From: Pseudomonadota bacterium
GTDB taxonomy: Bacteria; Bdellovibrionota; Bacteriovoracia; Bacteriovoracales; Bacteriovoracaceae
NCBI GenBank assembly: GCA_027487685.1
Contig: JAIYDC010000065.1
Location: 1 to 35,566 of the forward strand
DNA length: 35,566 bases
Direction of reading: 5' to 3'
Made by a program: the position numbers and the translations under genes. Below the pieces are notes generated by a model, which was not told the origin of the DNA, made no database searches, and saw only the letters and a list, made by a program, of their open reading frames with translations. Of this stretch, positions 25,301 through 33,689 are shown piece by piece (position 1 is the stretch's first letter; each line of letters begins with the position of its first letter).

Positions 25301-28300
25301 GTTGCTGTTGACCAGGTCCATGTTCCTGCAGGGCAAGCTACGGTTGCACTTTCCGCGCCGGATACAGTGACGTTGAACCCCGCGGAGCAGGATCCTCCAT
25401 AGCTAACACTCGTCGCTGAATTCGAGTAAAACGGAGTCACACTCCCCGTCTGGGTCAGATTGGGAGCGGAAGAAGCTACGACAAAATCCGATGAAGACGC
25501 GGCGATCGTGCTATTGCCTGCCAGATCTGTGACCCTGACTCGAATCCTATAGTTATTCCCGTCGGCCACGGCGACGCCCCAGCTAAAGCTTCCAGAGTTC
25601 GCAATATTCGACGCAATTCCGGACCAGGTGCTTCCACTGTTGCTAGAGAGGTCGATTGAAACCGGAGATCCACCTAAGTTTGTATCACTCGCACTCCACG
25701 TAATATTTTGTGGGGAATTTCCAACAAATGCCTGCCCTCCAGTGAGAGAAGTTAATGTCAGTGCGGGGGCAGTAGAATCAATGATAAGGTTTGAGGTCGA
25801 TTGAACCGTGGTTGATTGGCCAACGGAGTCCGTTGCAATTATTCGAACCCTGACCGCTGAGGAATTGATAAGGGGTACAGTCCATGAATGGGTTCCTGTA
25901 TTGGTGAGCGTCGTTATCGCCGTCCATGTTCCACCGCCGTCACTCGAGTAAGAAAGAGCTATCCAGTTTCCAGAAGCGTTAGCATCGGTAGCGGTCCAGT
26001 TTAGTGCATAGGCGACTCCACCTCGCAGAACTTCTCCTCCGGTGAGGCTTGTTAAGGTCAGGAGGGGGACCGAGGAATCGATGGTAAAATTGGATACCGA
26101 CGCGGAAGTCGCGGTGTTGCCTGCAAGGTCGGTTACGATCGCTCTGACACGAGCGGTGCTGGAGTTAAATCCCGGCACTGACCAAGAGTAGGTTCCGTTG
26201 TTTGAAGTGGCGGCGACGATCGCGGTCCAGGAGCCTCCGCTGGTCAGGGAGTACTCCAGACGAATGGGGTTCGTCTCAAGGGCCACGGCATCACTTGCAC
26301 TCCAGGTGATATTGGAATTTTGACTACCTCTTATGAGCTGGCCTCCGGTCAAGGCTGAGAGAGTGATCGAAGGAGGAACCCTGTCTAAGACGTAAGCGAG
26401 CGAACTTGAGCAAGACTGGTTGCCGGCAGGGTCTATGACTTTGACATAATAGGCATAGGCACCATCAGCGGAGAGGGCGGAGGTCGTTAAAGAGAACGCC
26501 CCACCACCGGTAGCGGTTCCAGAAGCTACGGAGGCCGAGGCACAGGTCGCGGAGTTTAAGTGGATCGTAACCGTTGAGCCACCTTCAGTGCTGCCCAAGA
26601 TGTTCGGAGTAGTGGTGTTGCCACTGCTTCCTGGATTGAGAGCAAAACCGCTGGTCGGAGGTGCCGTTAGGTCAACTTGCCAGGTGAAGCTTTGAGTCCC
26701 TATGTTACCGACACTGTCCAGGGCCTGAATTTGAACTGTATGCGAACCTTCAGATAGAGCTGTAAATGAGACAGGGGAAGAACAAGATGAAAAGGCGGCC
26801 CCATCAAGCCGGCAGTTGAAGCTCGCAACGCTGCCTCCCCCACTATCGGTACCTGAGAAACTAATGCTTGCCGAAGTCTGGTTTGTAACCGCGTTTGGCG
26901 TCGATACCAAAGTAATCGAGGGCGCGGTCAGATCGAGAACCCAGCTAAAGCTTACGCTGGGAGAAACGTTTCCAGCAGAATCGATAGCACGCACGGAGAA
27001 GAGGTGCGTGCCTTGGGTTAGCCCGGTGTAAGTGACCGGACTCGAACAGCTCCCAAAAGCGGCACCGTCGATCTGACACTGAAACCCACTCACACTTCCT
27101 CCGCCTGCATCAGTTGCCGCCAGCACGAACGTCGCAGACGTGCTTTGCGTGACACTCGCAGGGCCACTGGAAATGCTCGCAGTGGGAGGTGTTACGTCAA
27201 TGATCCAGGAATAAGACTGGGCCGCAGAAAGATTACCGGCCGTGTCGAGGGCCTGAACGGAGAACGTGTGTGACCCGGGCGAGAGGGCGGGCGCATAGGG
27301 AGAAGTGCAAACAAATGCAGCTCCACCATCAAGCTGACACAGGTAGGTCAGACCATTGGAATCCGTTCCGGAGAAAACGAAATTCCCGGCGAGCACATTC
27401 GTCACCGCCGAAGGCGTTGTGGTCAGAGCTAGCGTTGGCAGTGTCGAATCGATGCTCCAGCTGGCGGTCACAACGGAGGAAACGTTTCCGGCCGCGTCCG
27501 TCGCCATGACCGATACTGTATGATTGCCTTCGGCAAGGCCGGTGTATGTTTTTGGGCTCGAGCAAGAAGAATAGGCACCGGCATCGAGCTTACATTGATA
27601 GCTCAAATCCGATGCATCGCTGCCCGAAAATGTGATCGTCTGGGAAGTCGAAGTGCTGAGCGATGTAATCGAAGAAATACTGACTACAGGTGCCGTGGTG
27701 TCGAGTGTGACTTGAACGGTCACAGGCGTAGAGGACACCGTCCCCGACGAATCCCGCGCCCACAGGCGAAGCACTTTCAAACCATCACCGGCCGAGGTCA
27801 AACTGTAGGCCTGGGCCTGAGAACCATCGACATAACAACTGATCGTAAAGGCACTCGAGGGCGGAATCGCGCCCGTTTCGGTGATTGCGAGGTCAGTTAA
27901 ACTCGCGCAGTTGACTAGACCCGCGCCGGTTGCAAGGGCCAGAGTTAAATTTCTTTGGGCAGATGGACCTGGGCCTGCGGGTGCCGTCACTGATAGCACA
28001 GGCGGAGTCGGAGGGAAGGTATTTTGCACGACTAAAGCAGTGGTTAAAATCTTATGGGGTTTTCCAAAGTCGATTTCGCCGGTCCCATCATTTCGACCAA
28101 GAAGAAGTGTGACGCCGTAAGTTCCTTGCGCATTTCTCCCGGGCGTCCAGGCATAGGTTGCGTTGCGAGAAACAGTCGCCCCATTAAGACGCCATTCATA
28201 GGCCAGCGGGTACGACTGCAGCCAATGCTCACCGACTGCTCGAAACGTGACTGATGAAGCCTCGGGTGCCGAGGTAGGTACGACATGAGTCGTAATGTTT

Positions 28301-28896
28301 GGAGCAGCGTCGGACAAGAGGGCGAGATCGAGACCCAGGACAGTTGAAAGCTGAGGTAGACCATTGATAGCATCGGCCACGTCGTCATTGGCTGTCACGG
28401 TCATCAACTTTCCAAAGATCTGGTCCACCGCTTTGAGATTATTTCGAAGGGCCAGAGAAAGTCTCTCTTTACTCGCGGTATTGAGACCGTAACTAAAGAC
28501 CGTTGTCGCCACAGACATGTGCTGGTCTCGATTTCCAGTCACGGGCCTTGAGTACTGCTTAGAGCAACCTTCGATGACGACGATCAATGGTACTGAGGGC
28601 ACCTCTTGCTTAAAGGTGACCCCTGTCCCCCGGAGTTGAAAAATGTATGAACCATCAGAGGCCAAAGGCACTCGACTAATCGCTGGCCTTAATTTATCGC
28701 CTTCATCCGTGAGTTTGTAGAGGACCGCTTCTGGATCAGTACAAGAATCAGTCCCAAGCGCTGCGATCAGCGATGAGCTCGAAGATGACGAGAACAGCTT
28801 TCCGCCTAAAGTGGTTTGACCTCCGGATTTCCAACTTAGCTGAGAATCTTGGCAGCCAAGGGCAAAGACAAGGAGGACGAGATATCCCAATTTCAT
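22345..28896 (-). CDS. Giant Ig-repeat / beta-propeller lipoprotein
   Basis: A 2183-residue protein with a lipoprotein signal (VFALGC; Cys at 15). In order: a Ser-rich linker and a small beta-rich region (about 30-200), a PKD/Ig-like domain (about 200-290), then about twelve Ig-like domains to residue 1457. Four are type A (403-744: Cys-containing, SCSSP-x-x-YTGL then G-x-H-x-x-S-V-x-A-x-D-x-AGN). Three are type B (842-1144: LTLTSLTGG then NITWSASD then RVRVTDLAGN). Residues 1460-2183 carry NHL/propeller-like strands. Such proteins are surface adhesins or stalks that project a propeller. The start lacks a clear ribosome site, but the signal peptide fixes it. It lies 53 bp behind the LysM-barrel gene on the same strand. 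An 8-G run (23202-23209) and a 12-bp hairpin near the stop are noted separately. Confidence 0.9.
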   Translation of the reverse strand: MKLGYLVLLVFALGCQDSQLSWKSGGQTTLGGKLFSSSSSSSLIAALGTDSCTDPEAVLYKLTDEGDKLRPAISRVPLASDGSYIFQLRGTGVTFKQEVPSVPLIVVIEGCSKQYSRPVTGNRDQHMSVATTVFSYGLNTASKERLSLALRNNLKAVDQIFGKLMTVTANDDVADAINGLPQLSTVLGLDLALLSDAAPNITTHVVPTSAPEASSVTFRAVGEHWLQSYPLAYEWRLNGATVSRNATYAWTPGRNAQGTYGVTLLLGRNDGTGEIDFGKPHKILTTALVVQNTFPPTPPVLSVTAPAGPGPSAQRNLTLALATGAGLVNCASLTDLAITETGAIPPSSAFTISCYVDGSQAQAYSLTSAGDGLKVLRLWARDSSGTVSSTPVTVQVTLDTTAPVVSISSITSLSTSTSQTITFSGSDASDLSYQCKLDAGAYSSCSSPKTYTGLAEGNHTVSVMATDAAGNVSSVVTASWSIDSTLPTLALTTTPSAVTNVLAGNFVFSGTDSNGLTYLCQLDGGAAFVCTSPYAPALSPGSHTFSVQALDTAGNLSAAQSYSWIIDVTPPTASISSGPASVTQSTSATFVLAATDAGGGSVSGFQCQIDGAAFGSCSSPVTYTGLTQGTHLFSVRAIDSAGNVSPSVSFSWVLDLTAPSITLVSTPNAVTNQTSASISFSGTDSGGGSVASFNCRLDGAAFSSCSSPVSFTALSEGSHTVQIQALDSVGNIGTQSFTWQVDLTAPPTSGFALNPGSSGNTTTPNILGSTEGGSTVTIHLNSATCASASVASGTATGGGAFSLTTSALSADGAYAYYVKVIDPAGNQSCSSSLAYVLDRVPPSITLSALTGGQLIRGSQNSNITWSASDAVALETNPIRLEYSLTSGGSWTAIVAATSNNGTYSWSVPGFNSSTARVRAIVTDLAGNTATSASVSNFTIDSSVPLLTLTSLTGGEVLRGGVAYALNWTATDANASGNWIALSYSSDGGGTWTAITTLTNTGTHSWTVPLINSSAVRVRIIATDSVGQSTTVQSTSNLIIDSTAPALTLTSLTGGQAFVGNSPQNITWSASDTNLGGSPVSIDLSSNSGSTWSGIASNIANSGSFSWGVAVADGNNYRIRVRVTDLAGNSTIAASSSDFVVASSAPNLTQTGSVTPFYSNSATSVSYGGSCSAGFNVTVSGAESATVACPAGTWTWSTATISGDDDRTYTFTQFNGVLTTTRTARWIRDTTTPSVTAVVINSGDALTPVPTVSVSVTTSEANVYIRLANAASTGASCQAEYSNTNWNLHSSTTVSYNHVLSSGDGAKKICAWVGDLAGNISVITPSAGSAGVDMDTISFGSGNPPQIASFDVANDQAGPFYGTTRTNVNDPLRITWSVSDVEGLSNTPIFLDYTTNGSTWIPIEAGYGSNLSSNPTTYSDTYLGFSAPVNTFFRVRIRVRDMAGNTSSELISKSFNTTPWSVFAGSRGRGIGGSAKSVWAMRPQQQWPFFHSNPTNSDIYYMDGGNGLVRVSAATGIATLVIPQGTNNIPVGSGTITASHRVHTYFDKVIFDRNGFMYLFIAPGGITTLTNTSRVLRINPATWQYTTYLAGGLLNDATATASNVFVLQTGAQSFDESNTLYFLTSCTPGTNYIRNGGSTVRMMKVTQNSDGTAGTVSVVAGNCVRATPTSGSVAATSPMTNATDNPWSISIAAWDNGNVIYYSSGGGVIVKIINGLSYPVSAFTMGDGTLNWSSIDQRLYVISDSVRAFIPNLSGANGETEDTSKRILGTATGATCFNDGVPAASACGSYVGGFLNSTGRVFFTQQVGLYNQLRYLDDTGNIQTLIGTPAFTGDGMRPTLAKGNFGGIYYKKASEPLATTFPEGLYFLENQGGVFGYFTPTTTVRIWGNQSGKNTPAGGATVSPLTSMGPQNMTWAGAGTCMSFDPTGRPWFKYNFNIPINLSSTLTIESRVTTTTWTWWEQATVGADPRNSRWDRYGCFQNITIKGSAKAFLMGIHFEPAFGFTDTRPVLRMFDYENNVIRHIMGGTGTTSTPDQTTPGSLETASLDGACINQLCNLNYVTSQDRLYFSENTKLRYITDPENPSQHTLRTVFTTTGAWIEGFTVSPNNKYIVYTMGSRLYCHAINVVDESAICKNNPASHINLGPPTGLTTISRGPNQFTWKDDLTLYVSTYQGEIYEYVLYH
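22369..22407. repeat. Perfect 12-bp inverted repeat at the 3' end of the giant gene
   Basis: GATCTCACCTTG (22369-22380) and CAAGGTGAGATC (22396-22407) are perfect complements around a 15-nt loop that can pair further (TATGT with ACGTA). It lies in coding sequence (DLTLYVSTYQGEI) 25 bp from the giant gene's stop codon, and 32 bp past the stop of the convergent secreted-protein gene. It could serve as that gene's terminator, though only a weak T-rich stretch (GTCTTTCC) follows. Confidence 0.75.
25465..26373 (-). repeat. Three type B Ig-like repeat units
   Basis: These encode residues 842-1144 of the giant lipoprotein as three units of about 100 residues. Each opens with (S/T)-L-T-G-G, passes through (N)-W-(S/T)-A-(S/T)-D and a W-x-x-I strand, and closes with R-V-R-x-(I/R)-(A/V)-T-D. 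A diverged fourth unit follows near residues 1345-1457. Confidence 0.8.
26665..27690 (-). repeat. Four type A Ig-like repeat units
   Basis: These encode residues 403-744 of the giant lipoprotein as four units of about 84-88 residues. Each has a Cys pair in C-(K/Q/R)-(L/I)-D-x-x-x-x-x-x-C, probably a disulphide in each domain, and ends in W-x-(I/L/V)-D-x-T-x-P. Confidence 0.82.
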
Positions 28897-28949
28897 ATAG
28901 TTGATTTAACGGCTTTTTCTGTGAAAAACTTTAAGGCCGACTGGATAAG

Positions 28950-29984
28950 TTAGAAGGTATAACCAGCGCGAAATTGAAGACTTGAGGATGTTAGGCCCTG
29001 CTCGCCCTCACGATCTAAAGAGTCACTTGAAAATTTATAAGAAAGATCAATGAGTTGGAGCTTTCCATAAACCCCAAGAACAAGATCCTCTGAGACTTTC
29101 CTAAACACTCCTGCCCCGAGGTCGTAAATGCCCTTACCTTCGGCTTCGTAAGTATGCTTGTCTGTTTCAGCACTCAAGAGGTGATGGTAGCGGAGGGCCG
29201 CTTCGTACTTCCAACTGCCCCCACTCTCTTTAAAATATCGAACCCCAAGTGTTCCCGTCCGGAGCTTGGTCGTTAACACATCGACTCCACCGGAAGCGGA
29301 ATCGGCCAGGAAGGGTCCTGAGAGTTCCTGAACACCAATGCCAACTGAAAATGTGGAAGACTGATGCTGATAGATCCTCGTGAAAAATTCTGCGCTCAAA
29401 GTATCGATCGAAGTAGAGCTCTGGTTCAACTCTGTCTCGGCCGGGGCCTCGATGTTGGCCATGATCCTTTGAAATTCTAACCGAACATCAAACCGATCAC
29501 TGATTCTCATCTCACCGCCTAATGAGTAAGCTAGTTTCGCCTGGTTTGAAAAATCTCCAGATTCGGAGTCTGAGTCAGTCTTTTGCGAATAACTCATCGA
29601 TCCAATCCCGCCCCCGGCCCACATCAAAAATCGAGGCGTCCATGAGTGGGCTTCCTCAATCGGATCTTCCTGGATGACTCCTAGCTCTTTCGGGGACTCG
29701 AGTGGTTCAGGGGACTCCGGGGGTTCAGAAGATTGATTGAGTTCAGGAGAATCTGTAGAGTTCGAAGACTGCGGTATAGTGAGAGTCTGACCCGGAAGTA
29801 AGGAATTGGGATCTAAAAGCTGTGGATTGGCCTCTATAAGGCGTTTTAGGGAACCACGTTTACCATAGATGGGCTCTCCGACAAGTCGCTGGGCGATCGT
29901 CGACAGGACCTCCCCCGGTTGAACGACGTAGGCCTCCAAGGCCAAGGGAAAGACTCCCAAGAGGATAGGAAATAACTTTCTCAT
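28950..29984 (-). CDS. LysM-domain outer-membrane beta-barrel protein
   Basis: With the ATG at 29984 the 344-residue product starts with a Sec signal (MRKLFPILLGVFPLALEA) cleaved near residue 18. The frame stays open to 30065, but that stretch would hide the signal. A LysM module follows (19-71: VVQPGEVLSTIAQRLVG ... LIEANPQLLDPNSLLPGQTLTIP), which binds peptidoglycan glycan. A Ser/Pro/Glu linker (72-110) comes next. Residues about 117-344 show alternating amphipathic strands ending in QFRAGYTF, with the terminal Phe recognised by the Bam complex. The protein should sit in the outer membrane with the LysM in the periplasm, tying barrel to cell wall. It precedes the giant lipoprotein gene by 53 bp on the same strand and may share a transcript. 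Confidence 0.88.
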   Translation of the reverse strand: MRKLFPILLGVFPLALEAYVVQPGEVLSTIAQRLVGEPIYGKRGSLKRLIEANPQLLDPNSLLPGQTLTIPQSSNSTDSPELNQSSEPPESPEPLESPKELGVIQEDPIEEAHSWTPRFLMWAGGGIGSMSYSQKTDSDSESGDFSNQAKLAYSLGGEMRISDRFDVRLEFQRIMANIEAPAETELNQSSTSIDTLSAEFFTRIYQHQSSTFSVGIGVQELSGPFLADSASGGVDVLTTKLRTGTLGVRYFKESGGSWKYEAALRYHHLLSAETDKHTYEAEGKGIYDLGAGVFRKVSEDLVLGVYGKLQLIDLSYKFSSDSLDREGEQGLTSSSLQFRAGYTF

Positions 29985-30068
29985 GATGAAATCATAGAGG
30001 GAAAAAAGAAATCCACAATCAAAATTTGCGACCTCCCTTGATGATCTGCTCAGTTTAGGTGACACGGC

Positions 30069-30085
30069 ACAACTCTAGGAGTTGT
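30069..30085. promoter_or_regulatory. Operator-like dyad between LysM-barrel and ABC genes
   Basis: ACAACTC-TAG-GAGTTGT is a perfect 7-bp dyad with a 3-bp centre in the short divergent region. A second weaker dyad (TTGTC at 30082-30086 with GACAA at 30094-30098) overlaps it. The position suits control of either flanking gene; no regulator gene is nearby. Confidence 0.45.
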
Positions 30086-30123
30086 CCCCTTGCGACAATT
30101 AGACAAAACCCACCCTCTAGTCT

Positions 30124-31902
30124 ATGTTCTCCTGGGCAAATCCCACTCAAATTATGACTAAAAACTACCCCTTCCTCCGCTTCGTCTGGGGCCTTATCTT
30201 AAGGCGACCCTGGCACTACGCCGGGGGAATTCTCTGTGTGATTGTCCTAGACGGCGTCGACATGCTTCCAGCGTTGATCGTCAAAGAAGTCACCAACCGG
30301 GTCCAGGCCGACCCGGCCTCCGTCGATGTCACCTACTGGGCACTAGCACTCGGGGCCTGCTACCTGACGATCTCTATCCTTCGTATGGGCTGGCGCTTTT
30401 GCCTCATGATCCCCTCCCGAGCGATTGAAGCGGAACTCCGGAAGGACGCCTACGAGAAACTCCTCCACGCCGATTTCGCCAAGGCTTCAGGTCTTAAGAC
30501 CGGTGACGTGGTGAGCACACTCTCTCAGGACCTGAGCAACATCCGCATGTTCATGGGGCCCGGGATCCTCGTGCTCTTCGACTCTGGTGCCTATCTCATT
30601 TTTATCCCCTGCACTCTCTTTGCTGTGCTCGGACCTGGGGCCCTCTGGGTGCTTCTTCCCTTCCTCGCACTCCTGACGGCGGTGATCATTGTGCAGAATC
30701 CCCTAGAGAAGGCCTTCGGAGTGGTCTCAGACACTTTGGGAGATGTTTCTCAGTACGTCCATGAAGAATCCCAAGGGGCACGGTTCTTCCGCTCCGAGGG
30801 ATTACTCGAACTCCGGCGCAAAAAATATGACCTCCTCCTGCGAGGACTTTTTGGGAAGCAGCTCGAGATTTCCCGCTGGGAGCTGGGCCTCGATGGAACC
30901 CTTCAGATGGTGATCCAAACCAGCTACCTGGTTGTCCTCACTCTTGCATTCAAGGGCGAAGGAGCGATGGCGGGCAACCTCGGCGCCCTCACGGTTTCCC
31001 TCCAGCTCCTCGATAAACTGCTCTGGCCTCTCATGAGCATCAGCTATCTCATGAATCTTTTCCAGCAGGCCCGTACCGGGGCCCGACGCTTCCAGGCCAT
31101 AGAGGCCCTACCGCACAAAGAAATAGGCACCGCCGAACTCACCGTGCCCCTTGGGGAACTGCAGCTCAAGAACTTCGGCGTGAGCTCTCCAACAGGTGAA
31201 ACGATTCTCAAAGGAATTAACTTTCACGCTCGCTCAGGCGAGCACATCGCCCTGGTCGGCGCCGTGGGAAGCGGAAAGACAGTGCTCCTTCAAAGTCTCG
31301 CGGGGCTTTGGGAGAATAGCTACCTCACCTATGACGAATTCAAGGTAGGCGGCATCTCCTACCAGGACCTCGACCGGCGCTCCCTCTGGCGTCAGCTTTC
31401 ATTTATTCCCCAGACGCCGCAGATCTTTGGGCGCTCTCTGGCGGCCAACGTTTCACCACTGGGACTCCTTCACGGGCCGTCCCTCGTCGCGGCCTTAGAG
31501 AAGGCCGACCTTATCGCTGACCTTGGAACTTTTCCGGAAGGGCTTCAGACGCTCATTGGGGAGAAAGGCATCAACCTTTCCGGAGGCCAGAAACAGCGGA
31601 CACTTATTGCTCGCTCTTTCCATTCGAATGCCAGGCTTTTTCTTTGGGACGATGCGATCAGTGCCCTGGATCCTAACACTGAGAGGAAGGTCATCCAGAA
31701 TTTGCGGCAGCTCGATCCCGGCGCCATCCTGATCCTCGCGACCCACCGGTTGAGTTCCCTTAAGCACTTTGACCGGATCGTGGTCCTTGAGCATGGCGAG
31801 GTAGTGCGCTCTGGGACTTTTGAGGAAATTAAAAGCGATCATGCTCTCTTTGCGGGCCTTCTTCGAGATGAAAAAGAAGCGCTGGCCTGGGAGACCTTAT
31901 GA
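30124..31902 (+). CDS. ABC exporter half-transporter with degenerate catalytic site
   Basis: A 592-residue fusion of a six-helix membrane domain (about 20-325) and a nucleotide-binding domain: Walker A GAVGSGKT (379-386), Q-loop at IPQ (428-430), canonical signature LSGGQ (485-489), Walker B LFLWDD (505-510) and H-loop H541. The catalytic Glu after Walker B is Asp (D510), a mark of the non-hydrolysing site of heterodimeric exporters. A second ATG at 30154 (MTKNYPF) is an equally good start; neither has a Shine-Dalgarno sequence. The stop overlaps the next gene by 4 bp (ATGA), which encodes the partner. The substrate is unknown; lipid or drug export is typical of the class. Confidence 0.93.
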   Translation: MFSWANPTQIMTKNYPFLRFVWGLILRRPWHYAGGILCVIVLDGVDMLPALIVKEVTNRVQADPASVDVTYWALALGACYLTISILRMGWRFCLMIPSRAIEAELRKDAYEKLLHADFAKASGLKTGDVVSTLSQDLSNIRMFMGPGILVLFDSGAYLIFIPCTLFAVLGPGALWVLLPFLALLTAVIIVQNPLEKAFGVVSDTLGDVSQYVHEESQGARFFRSEGLLELRRKKYDLLLRGLFGKQLEISRWELGLDGTLQMVIQTSYLVVLTLAFKGEGAMAGNLGALTVSLQLLDKLLWPLMSISYLMNLFQQARTGARRFQAIEALPHKEIGTAELTVPLGELQLKNFGVSSPTGETILKGINFHARSGEHIALVGAVGSGKTVLLQSLAGLWENSYLTYDEFKVGGISYQDLDRRSLWRQLSFIPQTPQIFGRSLAANVSPLGLLHGPSLVAALEKADLIADLGTFPEGLQTLIGEKGINLSGGQKQRTLIARSFHSNARLFLWDDAISALDPNTERKVIQNLRQLDPGAILILATHRLSSLKHFDRIVVLEHGEVVRSGTFEEIKSDHALFAGLLRDEKEALAWETL

Positions 31903-33689
31903 AGGCACTCGAGCTCAAGGAGCAGGAAGATAGAAAATATCATTGGCGGCCCTTTAGTTTTCAGTTTTTAAAGGCCTCAGAATGGGACGGGGCCCTGGCA
32001 GACACTCGTTGGCTCTGGCCTTGGATTAAACCTCACCGCACAATTTTGGGCCTTGCCCTCGTTCTCTTCGCCGTAGCGACTCTGATCGCTGTGGCCGTTC
32101 CACGTCTCGTCGCCAAGATCGTCGATGACGTCCTCGTGACCAAAACTCATTCGTTCTACCTATGGCTTGGCATCCTTGCGGGTCTCATGCTTCTCAAAGT
32201 CGTCGCCGACCTGACCTATAAGTGGATCGTGACAAAAATTGGTCAGGGGATCATTCGCCGGCTTCGGAGTGACGTCTTCTTTGAACTGGGCGAGTTTCCG
32301 CTGGCATTCTTCGACACGAACTCCTCCGGCCGCCTCATCTCCCGCTGCGTGAACGACATCTCAAACCTCTCCTCATTTTTTACGGCAAGCTTCTTTACGG
32401 TCATCAGTGATATCACCCTCATTCTCGGTGCTGTCCTCTTCATGTTCAGTCTCTCGTGGAAAGCGGCCCTGTTAGTCCTTCTGACACTGACTCCGATGGC
32501 AATCTATATGCTCAACGTCTCCCAGGCCCAGATGCGCTGGGGCCGCGTCGCAAGGAACATCCTCTCACGCCTCTCCGTCCATACCGGAGACACGATGAAT
32601 AACCTGGCGGTCCTCCACTCGCAACCCTTTGCCGGGAAATGGGCGCGCCGGCATGAGAAACTGCAACGCCAATACTCGGCCGTACTCATTCGAAACATCC
32701 TGACTTGGGGAAGTTTCTCGTCACTCCACGTCCTAGTGATGGGCGTAACCTATGCTTCGATTATTACTCTCGGTGTTTATCAGCTTAAGAATGGTGAAAT
32801 CACCATTGGGAAACTCATCGCAAGCTTCACTTACGTAGGTCTGATTTACGGGCCATTTTTCGATATCTCAGAGAAGCTCAACGTCCTGGTGACCGCACTC
32901 GGGTCTGTGAAAAGGCTCCGCACCATCGTTCCGGTCCCCGCAGAGCGCAGGTCGATCCCCCAGACCCTTGATCTAGCACCACCGAAGGGGCCAATTCGGT
33001 TTGAGAACGTCACCTTCTCCTACCGCCCAGATTCAGAACTTTTCCGGCACTTCTCCCTCGAGCTTCCGGAAGGAGAGGTCACCGCCCTCGTAGGCCGAAC
33101 GGGTTCAGGCAAAACGAGCCTGGCCCATCTTCTCCTCGCTCTCTATCCGTTAAAAGTTGGACGCATCATCTGGGGTGATGAGGATCTCGCTGAGATCTCC
33201 GTCGACCGCCGCGCTCGGTGGATAAGCCACGTTTCCCAGGACCTCTTTGTCTTCACTGATACAGTCCGCGAGAACCTGCGCCTCTGGCGCGAGAGCATCA
33301 CTGACGATGAGATCTGGCAGCAGCTCAATCTCGTGGGTCTTCAAGAGAAAATCCAACACCTCCCCGGGGGGCTCGACCACGTCATTAGGCCAGAGACGCT
33401 TCCGCTATCTCAAGGAGAGAAGCAGCTCCTCCTTCTTTGCCGCGCTCTCCTCCAGGACCCAAGACTCCTTGTTTTTGATGAGGCGACAGCAAGCCTGGAC
33501 CAATTGACCGAAGAAGAATGGCTGGGCCATGTGGCGAAGCTTTTCCAGGGCCGCACGACCCTCTTCATCGCTCACCGCCTAGAGACGCTCCGGCTCGCGA
33601 CGAACATTGTAGTGCTGGAAAATGGGCGGGTTAAGAAGTCCTTCCGGAAGCCTGCGGGGGTATCAGTGGGCTTCGAGGAGATCCACTAA
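31899..33689 (+). CDS. ABC exporter half-transporter with catalytic Walker B
   Basis: A 596-residue partner of the upstream half-transporter. A six-helix domain (about 45-335) carries the coupling stretch FFDTNSSGRLISRCVND (138-154). The nucleotide-binding domain has Walker A GRTGSGKT (399-406), Q-loop at VSQ (445-447), signature LSQGE (503-507), Walker B LLVFDE with catalytic E528, and H559. The signature departs from LSGGQ. Because sites form across the dimer, this weak signature faces the Asp-type Walker B of the partner, while E528 faces the partner's perfect LSGGQ. That yields one dead and one live site, as in TM287/288 and BmrCD. The ATGA overlap supports one-to-one synthesis. The stop overlaps that of the convergent hypothetical gene. 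Confidence 0.94.
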   Translation: MKALELKEQEDRKYHWRPFSFQFLKASEWDGALADTRWLWPWIKPHRTILGLALVLFAVATLIAVAVPRLVAKIVDDVLVTKTHSFYLWLGILAGLMLLKVVADLTYKWIVTKIGQGIIRRLRSDVFFELGEFPLAFFDTNSSGRLISRCVNDISNLSSFFTASFFTVISDITLILGAVLFMFSLSWKAALLVLLTLTPMAIYMLNVSQAQMRWGRVARNILSRLSVHTGDTMNNLAVLHSQPFAGKWARRHEKLQRQYSAVLIRNILTWGSFSSLHVLVMGVTYASIITLGVYQLKNGEITIGKLIASFTYVGLIYGPFFDISEKLNVLVTALGSVKRLRTIVPVPAERRSIPQTLDLAPPKGPIRFENVTFSYRPDSELFRHFSLELPEGEVTALVGRTGSGKTSLAHLLLALYPLKVGRIIWGDEDLAEISVDRRARWISHVSQDLFVFTDTVRENLRLWRESITDDEIWQQLNLVGLQEKIQHLPGGLDHVIRPETLPLSQGEKQLLLLCRALLQDPRLLVFDEATASLDQLTEEEWLGHVAKLFQGRTTLFIAHRLETLRLATNIVVLENGRVKKSFRKPAGVSVGFEEIH

